From Palleronia marisminoris (GTDB lineage Bacteria > Pseudomonadota > Alphaproteobacteria > Rhodobacterales > Rhodobacteraceae), in contig NZ_FWFV01000002.1 in the NCBI RefSeq assembly GCF_900172315.1, forward strand, positions 62,001 to 126,000: a DNA stretch of 64,000 nt, read 5' to 3'. Shown piece after piece: positions 34,133 to 42,774 of the stretch; the first letter of the stretch is position 1; each line of letters begins with the position of its first letter. Both the position numbers and the translations under genes were made by a program. The notes under the pieces were generated by a model. The model did no database searches. It saw only the letters and a list, made by a program, of their open reading frames with translations, and was not told the origin of the DNA.

Positions 34133-35484
34133 CCCGAAAGCACCCTCGGCAGCCAGAGGGACAGGGTCGGGAACGCGATCAGGATGACGACGCGCACGAT
34201 CTCGGACGCGAAGAAGGGGGCGACCCCGCGGAACGTGGTCATCATCGGCACGTCCCGCGCCAGCGACGAGATGACGAAGACGTTCATCCCCACGGGCGGC
34301 GTGATGAGGCCAAGCTCGACCACCACCAGCGCCAATATCCCGAACCAGATCTTCAGCTCTTCAGTGGACATGCCGAAGGCGGCACCCTCGGCGCCTTGCA
34401 GCGCGCCGCCGTTGATCTCGGACAGGACCGGCCAGAAGAAGGGCAGCACCAGCAGGATCATCGACAGCGAGTCCATCAGGCAGCCCAGCAGGATCAGCGC
34501 GATCAGCAGGATCAGCAGCACCATCATCGGCGTCAGGTTCGAGTTCACCGCCCACTCCGCCGCCGCCTGCGGCACCCGGGCGCGGGACATGAAGATCTTG
34601 AGAAGCTCTGCCCCCAGCAGGATCAGGTAGATCATGCCGCTCGTCGCCGCCGTCTCGAGCGCGGATTCGCGCATGTCCTGCCACGACATCGACCCGCGCA
34701 GCAGCCCGAAGACGAAGACGACGAAGACCCCGATCGCCGCAGCCGGCGTGGGGTTGTAGAGGCCGGCGTAGATGCCGCCGATCACGATGCCGAACACGAC
34801 CAGCGTCGGCACGATACCGCGGGTGGCAGCCCAGAACGCGGCCTTGTCCTCGGCCCCGTGGGCCGGTCCGGATTCCGGGAAGATGCGGACGTAGATCGCG
34901 ATGGTCACGAGGAACATCAGCACCGCGATGAGGCCCGGGAACAGGGCGGCGGCGAACATCGAGACGATGTTGGCCTCGACGATGATGGCGTAGACCACCA
35001 GCGCGACCGAGGGCGGGATCAGGATGCCCAACACCCCCCCGGCGGCGATGGAGCCGGTGGCGAGGGCGGGCGAATAGCCGAAGCGGCGCAGCTCGGGCAG
35101 CGCGACCTTGCCCATGGTCGAGGCGGTCGCCAGCGACGAGCCGCAAACCGCGCCAAACCCCGCGCAGGCGGCAATCGAGGCCATGGCCGTGCCGCCCCGC
35201 ATCCACCCGAACCATGCGTTCGCCGCCCGGAACAGGTCGCGCGACAACCCCGTCCGGGTCGCCAGCGCCCCCATCAGGATGAACATTGGCACCACCGACA
35301 GGTCGTAGATCGAGAACTGCCCGTAGGCGAGCGTCTTGAGCTGGCTCAGCAGGATGCCGGGGCCGTTAAGCGATATGATGCCCCCTGCCCCGACGAGGAT
35401 CATCGCGTAGCCGATGGGCATCCGCAGGGCGATCAGGGCGATCAGGACCAACAGTCCGATCATCCCGACGAAGACGGGATCCAT
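34129..35484 (-). CDS. dctM: TRAP transporter large permease (DctM)
   Basis: A 451-residue membrane protein with about 12-13 helices and the DctM signatures FGAVCGSSLATASTMGKVALPELRR near residue 110, GGVLGILIPPS near 140 and LGLITPPVGMNVFVISSLA near the C-terminus. It forms the ion-coupled translocation channel. The ATG at 35484 overlaps the dctQ stop by one base (TGATG). Third gene of the leftward dctPQM operon. Confidence 0.94.
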   Translation of the reverse strand: MDPVFVGMIGLLVLIALIALRMPIGYAMILVGAGGIISLNGPGILLSQLKTLAYGQFSIYDLSVVPMFILMGALATRTGLSRDLFRAANAWFGWMRGGTAMASIAACAGFGAVCGSSLATASTMGKVALPELRRFGYSPALATGSIAAGGVLGILIPPSVALVVYAIIVEANIVSMFAAALFPGLIAVLMFLVTIAIYVRIFPESGPAHGAEDKAAFWAATRGIVPTLVVFGIVIGGIYAGLYNPTPAAAIGVFVVFVFGLLRGSMSWQDMRESALETAATSGMIYLILLGAELLKIFMSRARVPQAAAEWAVNSNLTPMMVLLILLIALILLGCLMDSLSMILLVLPFFWPVLSEINGGALQGAEGAAFGMSTEELKIWFGILALVVVELGLITPPVGMNVFVISSLARDVPMMTTFRGVAPFFASEIVRVVILIAFPTLSLWLPRVLSG

Positions 35485-35978
35485 CAGCGGGCCTCCGACA
35501 GGTCGTGGGTAAGGGTGGCGATCGCGGCGAGCATCAGCATGAAAAGCGAGATCAGGATCGGCACGAAGGCCCACCAGACCGGCACCTGCAGGATCGTGGT
35601 CGCGTAGGAATAGGCCTTCTGGTCCAGAAGCCCCGCCCACATCCGCCAGAGCAGAACAGCGCCGAAGCCCAGCGCCAGCAGCGACCCGCCCGCCGACAGC
35701 ACCGCCACGACCCGCCTGCCGGCCCGCGCGGTGAAGATGTCGGCCGACACGTTCTGGCCGGTCAATTGGCAGTAAGGCAGGAAGGTGAAGACGGCGACGG
35801 CCACGCCCATCTCGGTCAGCTCGAAATCTCCGGCGAAGGGCAGGCCGACGAGGGGGCCGATCACCGCCCAGACGTTGACGGCGACGACCACGGCCAGAAG
35901 CCCGCAGCCGACCAGCGCCCAGGCGATGACGATCCGGCCGAGGATCCCCTCGGCCGGCGTGTTCCGGGCGTCGTTCAT
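35484..35978 (-). CDS. dctQ: TRAP transporter small permease (DctQ)
   Basis: A 164-residue protein with four hydrophobic segments (IVIAWALVGCGLLAVVVAVNVW; MGVAVAVFTFLPYCQLT; VVAVLSAGGSLLALGFGAVLLW; WWAFVPILISLFMLMLAAIATL) and the conserved QNVSADIF block. It supports the large subunit. The start overlaps the dctP stop in an ATGA. Confidence 0.92.
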   Translation of the reverse strand: MNDARNTPAEGILGRIVIAWALVGCGLLAVVVAVNVWAVIGPLVGLPFAGDFELTEMGVAVAVFTFLPYCQLTGQNVSADIFTARAGRRVVAVLSAGGSLLALGFGAVLLWRMWAGLLDQKAYSYATTILQVPVWWAFVPILISLFMLMLAAIATLTHDLSEAR

Positions 35979-37006
35979 TCGGTCTGCGCAGCCTCGATGG
36001 CGTTGCGGGCGGTTTCCGCCAATGCCTGACCGTCGATGCCCTGTCCCGACGTCTCTTCGGTCCAGCGCTCGACGACCGGGGCGACGGCCTCTTCGAAGGC
36101 CGACCATTCCTCTTCGGTCAGCTGGATGTGGGTGTTGCCGTTCTCGACCGCGACCGCGATGCCGTTCTCGTCGGCCTGGCGCCAGACCTCGCCCATCTCG
36201 CGCAGGAAGTCCTCGCCGCTGGCATCGCGGAAGGCCTGCTTGATGTCCTCGGGCAACCCGTCCCAGCGGCCCTGGTTCATCGAGACCTGGAAGACGGACG
36301 TGCCGAGGCGCTCCTTGTTCGGGCCTTCGATCTGGTATTCGGTCTGGTCGAAGATCTTCAGCGCCGGGATGATCTCCCACGGGATCAGCGCGCCGTCGAC
36401 CACGCCCTTCTGCAGCGCCTGCGGCAGTTCCGGCACCGGCATCGCGACCGGCTGGGCCCCCAGCGCCTCGATCACCCAAGAGCCCGAGCGCGAGGGGATG
36501 CGCAGCGACGTCCCTTCAAGGTCCGACGGCGCGCGGGCTTCGATGTCGCCGGTATGGATGCCCTGCCCCGCATGGACATGCAGGAACATGACCTCGAGGC
36601 CCTGATACTCCTCGGCCAGATGCTCGTCGAAGACCTCGCGCATCGCCAGGTTGGCGGCGGCGGGGTCGTTCTCGTAAACCGTCGGCAGCTCGAACACCTC
36701 GGTGCGCGGGAAGAGGCCCGGCGTATAGCCGTTCAGCGTCCAGGCCATGTCGACCACGCCGTCGCGAACCTGGCCGACCAGCTCTTGCGGACGACCGCCG
36801 AGGGTCATGGACGGGAAGATCTCGATGGCGACCTGCCCGCCCGAGTTCTCCTCGACCTGACGGGCCCAGGGCTCCAGCATCTGAGTATGGGCGGGCGCCT
36901 GCGGCCCGAGGAAGTGATGGAGCGTAAACTGATGCTCCTGCGCGTTGACCGCTCCGGCCATGAGTGCGGAGAGTGAAGCCCCGAGGGCGAGCGCCTTGAA
37001 CGACAT
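35975..37006 (-). CDS. dctP: TRAP transporter substrate-binding protein (DctP)
   Basis: A 343-residue periplasmic binding protein: signal peptide to about residue 22 (LMAGAVNAQE), then LHHFLGPQAPAHTQML, FPSMTLGGRPQELVGQVRDGVVDMAWTL and the carboxylate-arginine region LRIPSRSGSWVIEALGAQPVAMPVPELPQAL. GGAGG lies before ATG 37006. DctP-type proteins bind organic acids, usually through an arginine that pairs with the ligand carboxylate. It is divergent from a PcaQ-like regulator and next to pob/pca genes, so an aromatic acid such as 4-hydroxybenzoate or protocatechuate is a reasonable inferred substrate. Confidence 0.92.
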   Translation of the reverse strand: MSFKALALGASLSALMAGAVNAQEHQFTLHHFLGPQAPAHTQMLEPWARQVEENSGGQVAIEIFPSMTLGGRPQELVGQVRDGVVDMAWTLNGYTPGLFPRTEVFELPTVYENDPAAANLAMREVFDEHLAEEYQGLEVMFLHVHAGQGIHTGDIEARAPSDLEGTSLRIPSRSGSWVIEALGAQPVAMPVPELPQALQKGVVDGALIPWEIIPALKIFDQTEYQIEGPNKERLGTSVFQVSMNQGRWDGLPEDIKQAFRDASGEDFLREMGEVWRQADENGIAVAVENGNTHIQLTEEEWSAFEEAVAPVVERWTEETSGQGIDGQALAETARNAIEAAQTE

Positions 37007-37068
37007 GGATATCCTCCCGAGAATCTGGTTCGTCTTGGGGGACGGTAGGCCCCCGTGACGAGATTTGC

Positions 37069-37091
37069 ACAGGTTCGACCGCCATACCTGT
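37069..37091. promoter_or_regulatory. LysR-type operator ACAGGT-N11-ACCTGT
   Basis: Perfect six-base arms at 37069-37074 and 37086-37091 are separated by 11 bases, a textbook T-N11-A LysR box. It lies 27 bases before the pcaQ-like ATG and 62 bases from the dctP ATG, the right place for activation of the transporter and autorepression of the regulator. It differs from the ATAACC-N4-GGTTAA-like site known for Sinorhizobium PcaQ. Confidence 0.75.
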
Positions 37092-37118
37092 AAAATTCCA
37101 CCGGCGAGGCATAGCAAG

Positions 37119-38054
37119 ATGACTATACATCCCGGCGTGAAGCTGCGGCATCTGCGGATTTTTCTGGCAATTGCCGAGGCCGGCTCGATCTCGGCCGCAG
37201 CCCGTGCGTTGGGCATCGCGCAGCCCTCGGTGTCGAAGGCGCTGGCCGACCTCGAGGCGATGGTGGGCGCGCGGCTTCTGGAACGGGCCGGGCGCGGGGT
37301 CGCGCTGACCACGCGGGGCGACACGTTCCGCCGCCACGCCGCGCAGGCGCTCAAATCGCTCGACGCCGGATCCGAAGCCGTCCGGGGGGCCGCGCCGGGG
37401 CGGGTGTCGGTCGGCGTCCTGCCGACCGTAGCGGGCGGCTTCTTTCCCGACGTGGCGCTGCCGTTCCTGAAGCAGCATCCCGACATGCGGCTGTCGATCA
37501 CCACCGGATCGCACCTTCACCTTCTGGGAGAGCTGCGTGCCGGCCGGATCGACATGATGCTGGGGCGGATGCCCGACACGGCCGAGATGCCGGGGCTGCG
37601 CTTCCACTGGCTCTACGACGAGGAAATCGTCCTGGTCGCCCGGCCGGACCACCCCCTTCGCGAGCGTCCCGCCGAAGAGGCGCTGCGCCGCGCACCGCTG
37701 ATTCTGCCGCCCGAGAGCGCCATCATACGACGCGCGGTCGAGGATTACCTGACCGCCATCCATGTCACGCAGCCCGAGGTTTCGGTGCAGACGGTCTCGC
37801 TCGCGCCCGCGCTGCGGTTCCTCGAAGGGTCGGAGATGCTGTGGTTCATCTCGCGCGGCGTGGTCGAACGGGAATTGCAGCGCCGGACGCTGGTGTCATG
37901 GCCGCTGGACGCGCCTTTCCTTGCGGGTGCGGTCGGCATGACAACGCGGGCGAACGAGCGCCACAGCCCCGGCCTGCGCCTTCTGCACGACGCGCTGAGC
38001 GCCGCGGCCCCACCCCGACCCGGTCAGGCAGTCTCGGACCGCGAGGCACGGTAG
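37119..38054 (+). CDS. pcaQ: LysR-family regulator, PcaQ-like
   Basis: A 311-residue LysR protein: winged helix-turn-helix at residues about 7-65 (LRHLRIFLAIAEAGSISAAARALGIAQPSVSKALADLE) and an effector-binding domain (VGVLPTVAGGFFP, GELRAGRIDMMLGRM, LVARPDHPL). It resembles PcaQ, the activator of protocatechuate genes that responds to 3-carboxy-cis,cis-muconate and related intermediates. It is transcribed away from the TRAP transporter and converges on an AraC regulator, overlapping it by 31 bases. It may control the transporter, the pca genes or both; the symbol is provisional. Confidence 0.68.
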   Translation: MTIHPGVKLRHLRIFLAIAEAGSISAAARALGIAQPSVSKALADLEAMVGARLLERAGRGVALTTRGDTFRRHAAQALKSLDAGSEAVRGAAPGRVSVGVLPTVAGGFFPDVALPFLKQHPDMRLSITTGSHLHLLGELRAGRIDMMLGRMPDTAEMPGLRFHWLYDEEIVLVARPDHPLRERPAEEALRRAPLILPPESAIIRRAVEDYLTAIHVTQPEVSVQTVSLAPALRFLEGSEMLWFISRGVVERELQRRTLVSWPLDAPFLAGAVGMTTRANERHSPGLRLLHDALSAAAPPRPGQAVSDREAR

Positions 38055-38875
38055 GCGCTGGGGCTGACCCCCTCGGCCCGGCGGAACGCGCGGGAAAAAT
38101 ACGCCGGATCGTCGTAGCCAAGCGCATGGGCCACCGACGCGACCGAGAGGCGGGTATAGGCAAGGTGCCGCCGCGCCTCCTGCATGCGCCGCGCATCGAT
38201 GAATTGGGCTGGGGATTGGCCGGCCATGGCCCGCGTGATCCGGCCCAGATGCTCGGCCGAGACGCCGATCTCGCGAGCATAGTCCCCGACCGGGCGCCGC
38301 GCGGCCGGGTCGGCGCGGATCAGCGCCTCGAACCGCCGCATGTGGCGCAGGGCAGGAGGGGGGGCGTCGCCGCCGCCCTCGCCCTCGGATCGCAGGACCG
38401 CCGCCGCGATCTCGACCGCGCGCGCGCGCAGCACCGCGTTGCGGAGCGGCAGCGCCCCGGCCAGTTCGCCGCGGATCGCGTCGAACAGTGCGCCGATTCC
38501 CGCCGGCGCGTGCACCATCCGCCACTGCGACAACGGTTCCGGGGCATCGCCGAACAGTTCCGGCAGCGTGTCGGGCAGGACGCTGAGGACGTGCCCCTCC
38601 TGCCCGCCGGGAAAGCGGAAGGCATGGACGGCGAAACGCGGCACCGAGATGAGGCTCGGGCGTTCGATCCGAATCCGGTGGCCATCCAGGGAAACCTCGG
38701 CCCCTGCCCCGTCCAGGTGGAAGAACTGGTGGAGGATGCCGTGCCGGTGCGGCGCGATCGTCCAGCCGAGCCCGCTGGCACGGTCCACGATCCGCTCGCA
38801 ATGCATGATGTCGGGAAAGAGCCGCGTCTCGCCATAGAGATCATAGGCCGGAATGGAGTCCGAAGCTTGGCTCAT
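38024..38875 (-). CDS. pobR: AraC-family regulator, PobR-like
   Basis: A 283-residue AraC/XylS protein: N-terminal cupin-like sensing part (IAPHRHGILHQFFHLDGAGAEVSLDG) and a C-terminal double helix-turn-helix from about residue 185 (VGDYAREIGVSAEHLGRITRAMAGQSPAQFI, LSVASVAHALGYDDPAYFSRAFRRAEGVSP). It is divergent from pobA with 88 bases between starts, the usual position of PobR, which activates pobA on binding 4-hydroxybenzoate. ATG 38875 (MSQASDSIPAYDLYG) is the family start; longer frames reach into pobA. Confidence 0.82.
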   Translation of the reverse strand: MSQASDSIPAYDLYGETRLFPDIMHCERIVDRASGLGWTIAPHRHGILHQFFHLDGAGAEVSLDGHRIRIERPSLISVPRFAVHAFRFPGGQEGHVLSVLPDTLPELFGDAPEPLSQWRMVHAPAGIGALFDAIRGELAGALPLRNAVLRARAVEIAAAVLRSEGEGGGDAPPPALRHMRRFEALIRADPAARRPVGDYAREIGVSAEHLGRITRAMAGQSPAQFIDARRMQEARRHLAYTRLSVASVAHALGYDDPAYFSRAFRRAEGVSPSAYRASRSETA

Positions 38876-38963
38876 GCCGGGAAAGTACAAGAGTTCGGCG
38901 GCCCCGTCCATTCTGTCGCACCCGCGGGGCGCTACCCTTGCGGTGAGAACGAGGGAGGAGTCC

Positions 38964-40130
38964 ATGCGCACGAGTGTCGCGATCATTGGCGGCGGGCCCG
39001 CCGGCCTCATGCTGTCGCAACTGCTCAACCGGGCGGGCATTGCGACCGTGGTGCTGGAACGGCGCAGCCGTGAATACGTGCTGTCGCGCATCCGCGCCGG
39101 TGTCCTCGAACACGGCACGGTCGAGATGATGCACCGGGCCGGCATCGCCGAACGTATGGAGCGCGAGGGTCACCCCCACGCGGGCTGCTACCTGTCCACC
39201 GAACGCGGCAAGTTCCGTGTCGATTTCCAGGAGCAATGCGGCCACAGCGTCATGGTCTATGGCCAGACCGAGGTGACGCAGGACCTCTATGCGGGGCAGG
39301 ACGCGCTCGGGGCGCACGCAATCCACGAGGCGCTGGACGTCAGACCCCATGACATCGACGGCGACCCCTATGTCACCTACGAAAAGGACGGTGAGACCCA
39401 CCGGATCGATTGCGACTTCATCGCCGGCTGCGACGGGTTCCACGGCGCCTCGCGCAAGGCGATTCCCGGCGACAAGAAGCGCGAGCTGGAGCGCATCTAC
39501 CCCTTCGGCTGGTTGGGCATCCTGTCCCGCACCGCCCCCGCCGCCGAAGAGCTGATCTACGCCAACCACCCGCGCGGCTTCGCGCTTGCCTCGATGCGCA
39601 ACCCGCAGCTGTCGCGCTACTATATCCAGGTCCCGATGGACGACTCGCCGGACAACTGGTCCGACGACGCCTTCTGGACGGAGTTGAAGTTGCGTCTGCC
39701 CGATGACGTGGCCGAGGGCCTCGAGACCGGTCCCTCGATCGAGAAATCCCTCGCCCCGCTGCGCAGCTACGTCTGCGCGCCGATGCGGTTCGGCAAGATG
39801 TTCCTCGCCGGCGACGCCGCCCATATCGTGCCGCCCACGGGCGCCAAGGGGCTGAACCTGGCGATGTCGGACGTGCACTACCTGAGCGAAGGGTTGATCG
39901 CGCATTACAAGCGGGGGGATGGCAGCGGACTCGACGGCTATTCAAACCGTGCGCTCACGCGCGTGTGGCGGGCGATCCGCTTTTCGTGGTGGATGACGTC
40001 GATCCTGCACCGCTTCCCGGATCAGGACGATTTCGACCAGAAAATGCAGGAAATGGAGCTTGAAAACCTCCGCGACCTCGACGCCGCCCGTCGCGCCATG
40101 GCGATGAACTACGTGGGCCTCCCCTTCTGA
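38964..40130 (+). CDS. pobA: 4-hydroxybenzoate 3-monooxygenase
   Basis: A 388-residue FAD monooxygenase of the PHBH type and length. It has the dinucleotide fold VAIIGGGPAGLMLSQLL, the DG-type block DFIAGCDGFHGASRK and the FAD ribityl motif GKMFLAGDAAHIVPPTGAKGLN near residue 280. It hydroxylates 4-hydroxybenzoate to protocatechuate with NAD(P)H and oxygen. GGGAGGAG lies just before ATG 38964. Divergent from pobR; about 100 bases separate it from pcaC. Confidence 0.95.
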   Translation: MRTSVAIIGGGPAGLMLSQLLNRAGIATVVLERRSREYVLSRIRAGVLEHGTVEMMHRAGIAERMEREGHPHAGCYLSTERGKFRVDFQEQCGHSVMVYGQTEVTQDLYAGQDALGAHAIHEALDVRPHDIDGDPYVTYEKDGETHRIDCDFIAGCDGFHGASRKAIPGDKKRELERIYPFGWLGILSRTAPAAEELIYANHPRGFALASMRNPQLSRYYIQVPMDDSPDNWSDDAFWTELKLRLPDDVAEGLETGPSIEKSLAPLRSYVCAPMRFGKMFLAGDAAHIVPPTGAKGLNLAMSDVHYLSEGLIAHYKRGDGSGLDGYSNRALTRVWRAIRFSWWMTSILHRFPDQDDFDQKMQEMELENLRDLDAARRAMAMNYVGLPF

Positions 40131-40232
40131 AGCATACCTCGCAGGCTATGGACCAGGGCGCGAAACCGCACTTTCCATGCCGTTTCCTACGCGCCAATAT
40201 AGCCGCGAGGTAAAAAGATGGAGGCGCCGGAC

Positions 40233-40613
40233 ATGACAGACCGTCACGCGCAGGGAATGGCCGTGCGCCGTTCCGTTCTGGGCGACGACCACGTGGACCG
40301 GGCCGAGGCGAAACGGACCGAGTTCGACAGCGCGTTTCAGGACCTCATCACCGAAAGCGCGTGGGGGACGGTGTGGGCCTCGGACGCAATCAGCCGGCGC
40401 GAGCGGTCGATGCTGACCATCGCCCTGCTTGCCGCCACCGGCAATTTCGAAGAGATCGCCATGCATGTCCGCGCCACCGCCCGCACCGGGGCAAGCCCGC
40501 AGGACATCGCCGAGGCATTGCAGCATGTCGCCATCTACGCTGGAGTGCCGCGCGCGAACCACGCGCTGAAGATCGCCCGCGAGACGTTCGCCGAGATGAA
40601 GGAGCAGCCATGA
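40233..40613 (+). CDS. pcaC: 4-carboxymuconolactone decarboxylase
   Basis: A 126-residue all-helical AhpD-like protein with the PcaC opening [18 protein letters not shown] and the core [33 protein letters not shown]. It decarboxylates 4-carboxymuconolactone to 3-oxoadipate enol-lactone. ATG 40233 has GGAGG eight bases before it; an ATG at 40218 is also possible. First gene of a tight operon; its stop overlaps pcaH (ATGA). Confidence 0.93.
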   Translation: MTDRHAQGMAVRRSVLGDDHVDRAEAKRTEFDSAFQDLITESAWGTVWASDAISRRERSMLTIALLAATGNFEEIAMHVRATARTGASPQDIAEALQHVAIYAGVPRANHALKIARETFAEMKEQP

Positions 40614-41326
40614 CTGCCGAGTATTTCCAGCGCGACCGTCGCTGGCACCCGCCCGCCTACACGCCCGACTACAAGACGACCGTGGCGCGCAGCCCGAACC
40701 TGCCGCTCCTGTCGGTCGAGAACTCGCTGTCCGAAATCACCGGCCCGACCTTCTCCCACGCGGGTTTGGGGCCGCTTGACCACGACCTGATCCGCAACTT
40801 CACCGGCGAGGAAGCGATCGGCGAGCGCACGATCGTCCATGGCCGCGTGCTGGACCAGAACGGTCGCCCCGTGAAGGGTGCGCTTCTGGAGGTCTGGCAG
40901 GCCAACGCGGGCGGGCGCTACCGGCACAAGAAGGACGGCTACCTCGCCCCGGTCGACCCGAATTTCGGCGGCTGCGGGCGGTGCCTCACGGACGAGGACG
41001 GCTACTACTTCTTTCGCACGGTCAAGCCGGGCGCCTACCCGTTCCGCAGTTTCTCGAACTCGTGGCGGATGGCGCATATCCACTTCTCGATCTTCGGCGC
41101 CGGCATGACCCAGCGCCTCATCACCCAGATGTATTTCGAGGGCGACCCCCTGCGCGCCCAGGATCCCATCGCCAACACGGTGCCCGACCAGGCCGCCATC
41201 GACCGGCTGGTGGCGCCCCTGGACCTCGAGGCGTCGGTGCCGCTCGACAGCCTGGCCTACCGCTTCGACATCGTGCTGCGGGGACGCCGGCAGACCATGT
41301 TCGAAAACAAGCTGGAGGGCGCGTGA
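40610..41326 (+). CDS. pcaH: Protocatechuate 3,4-dioxygenase beta subunit
   Basis: A 238-residue intradiol dioxygenase catalytic subunit. Iron ligands are visible as the tyrosine in [10 protein letters not shown], the second tyrosine in the [15 protein letters not shown] region and the HIH pair in [12 protein letters not shown]. It cleaves protocatechuate between the hydroxyls to 3-carboxy-cis,cis-muconate, as a heteromer with PcaG. Both ends overlap neighbours, giving strict translational coupling. Confidence 0.95.
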   Translation: MTAEYFQRDRRWHPPAYTPDYKTTVARSPNLPLLSVENSLSEITGPTFSHAGLGPLDHDLIRNFTGEEAIGERTIVHGRVLDQNGRPVKGALLEVWQANAGGRYRHKKDGYLAPVDPNFGGCGRCLTDEDGYYFFRTVKPGAYPFRSFSNSWRMAHIHFSIFGAGMTQRLITQMYFEGDPLRAQDPIANTVPDQAAIDRLVAPLDLEASVPLDSLAYRFDIVLRGRRQTMFENKLEGA

Positions 41327-41931
41327 TGCCGCTGGAATATCCCAAGGAAACGCCTTCCCAGACCGCCGGCCCCTTCGTCCATATCGGTATGATGCCCCGC
41401 GTCGCCGGCTTCGAGGTGTTCGAGACCGAGCTGGGACAAGTGCCCGCGGCCGAGGGCGTGCCCGGCACGCGCATCACAATCGAGGGTCGCGTGCTCGACG
41501 GGACCGGCACGCCGATCAAGGACGCGCTGCTCGAGATCTGGCATGCCGATGCGGAAGGCCGCTACGCCCATCCCGAGGATCCGCGCGTGAACGAGGTGCA
41601 TGAGGGTTTCACCGGGTTCGGACGCTGCCACACCGATCTCGACACCGGCACCTTCACCATCGAGACGATCAAGCCCGGCGTGATCCCCGGGCGCCATGCA
41701 AGGCCGCAGGCGCCGCACCTGAACATCTGGATCGTGGCGCGGGGCATCAATATCGGCCTCCACACCCGGATGTATTTCCCCGACGAAGAGAATGACGACG
41801 ACCCGCTGCTTGGCATGGTGGAACACCTTCACCGCCGCGCCACCCTGGTCGCCTCGGCCACGGGCGAGAACGCTTACCGCTTCGACATCCACCTGCAGGG
41901 CCCGCAGGAAACCGTCTTTCTCGACATCTGA
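41326..41931 (+). CDS. pcaG: Protocatechuate 3,4-dioxygenase alpha subunit
   Basis: A 201-residue subunit homologous to PcaH but lacking the complete iron ligand set. SQTAGPFVHIGMMP near the N-terminus, ALLEIWHADAEGRYAHP, and PQAPHLNIWIVARGINIGLHTRMYF are typical. It builds part of the active-site pocket of the dioxygenase. The start overlaps the pcaH stop (TGATG). Confidence 0.94.
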   Translation: MPLEYPKETPSQTAGPFVHIGMMPRVAGFEVFETELGQVPAAEGVPGTRITIEGRVLDGTGTPIKDALLEIWHADAEGRYAHPEDPRVNEVHEGFTGFGRCHTDLDTGTFTIETIKPGVIPGRHARPQAPHLNIWIVARGINIGLHTRMYFPDEENDDDPLLGMVEHLHRRATLVASATGENAYRFDIHLQGPQETVFLDI

Positions 41932-41946
41932 CGCCCGAGGACCTTG

Positions 41947-42774
41947 ATGCCCAACCCCGCCATCATCTGCGTCGCGATCACCGGTTCGGTTCCGACCAAG
42001 GCCGACAACCCGGCCGTGCCGGTGACGATCGACGAGCAGGTCGCCTCGACCCGCGAAGCGTTCGAGGCGGGCGCGACCATCGCCCACTGCCACGTCCGCG
42101 ACGACGAGGGGAAGCCGACCAGCGACCCCGCCCGCTTCGCCGACCTCAAGGCCGGAATCGAAGAGGCCTGCCCGGGCATGATCGTCCAGCTCTCGACCGG
42201 CGGCCGCTCCGGCGCGGGCAAGGCGCGGGGCGGGATGCTGTCGCTGGCGCCGGACATGGCGTCCCTCTCGGTCGGGTCGAACAACTTCCCGACGCGCGTC
42301 TACGAGAACCCGCCCGACCTGGTGGAATGGCTCGCCGCAGAAATGCGCGAGCACGGCGTCGTGCCCGAGATCGAGGCCTTCGACCTCAGCCACATCTACC
42401 AGGCGAAGGCGATGCACGACCGGGGAGAGCTGACCTCGCGCCCCTACGTGCAGTTCGTCATGGGCGTGAAGAACGCCATGCCCGCCGACAAGCGGGTCTT
42501 CGATTTCTATGTCGAGACGGTGAGGACGCTCTTCGGTCCGGACGCGCCGTGGTGCGCCGCCGGGATCGGGCGTCACCAGGCCGAGATCAACGAGTGGGCC
42601 GCGGAAGCGGGCGGGCACCTGCGCACCGGGCTCGAGGACAATATCCGCCTCGACCGGAACACGCTTGCCCCCTCGAACGCCGCGCTGGTCGAGCGGGCCG
42701 CGAAGATCGTCCGCAGCCACGGCCGCAGCGTTGCGGCGCCGGACGAGGCGCGGCGAATTCTGGGGCTAGGATGA
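41947..42774 (+). CDS. Beta-keto acid cleavage enzyme (BKACE, DUF849), probable 3-oxoadipate-acting
   Basis: A 275-residue TIM-barrel protein of the 3-keto-5-aminohexanoate cleavage family. Zinc-ligand motif HCHVRDDEGKPT near residue 47, the Ser/Thr loop LSTGGRSG, EIEAFDLSHI and the final GLEDNIRLDRN block are present. BKACE enzymes condense a beta-keto acid with acetyl-CoA to give acetoacetate and a shortened acyl-CoA. Set between pcaG and pcaD, it could turn 3-oxoadipate plus acetyl-CoA into succinyl-CoA plus acetoacetate, replacing PcaIJ and PcaF, which are absent here. That substrate is inferred from context. ATG 41947 follows GAGGA; its stop overlaps pcaD (ATGA). Confidence 0.85.
   Translation: MPNPAIICVAITGSVPTKADNPAVPVTIDEQVASTREAFEAGATIAHCHVRDDEGKPTSDPARFADLKAGIEEACPGMIVQLSTGGRSGAGKARGGMLSLAPDMASLSVGSNNFPTRVYENPPDLVEWLAAEMREHGVVPEIEAFDLSHIYQAKAMHDRGELTSRPYVQFVMGVKNAMPADKRVFDFYVETVRTLFGPDAPWCAAGIGRHQAEINEWAAEAGGHLRTGLEDNIRLDRNTLAPSNAALVERAAKIVRSHGRSVAAPDEARRILGLG

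Noticed and set aside
34396-35607. 403-codon frame antisense to dctM
   Set aside because: Mostly Gln/His/Arg/Asp produced by reading hydrophobic membrane-protein codons backwards.
40162-40186. Inverted repeat GAAAC-N15-GTTTC upstream of pcaC as a PcaQ site
   Set aside because: Only five-base arms with a spacing unlike LysR boxes, and no similarity to the operator at 37069.
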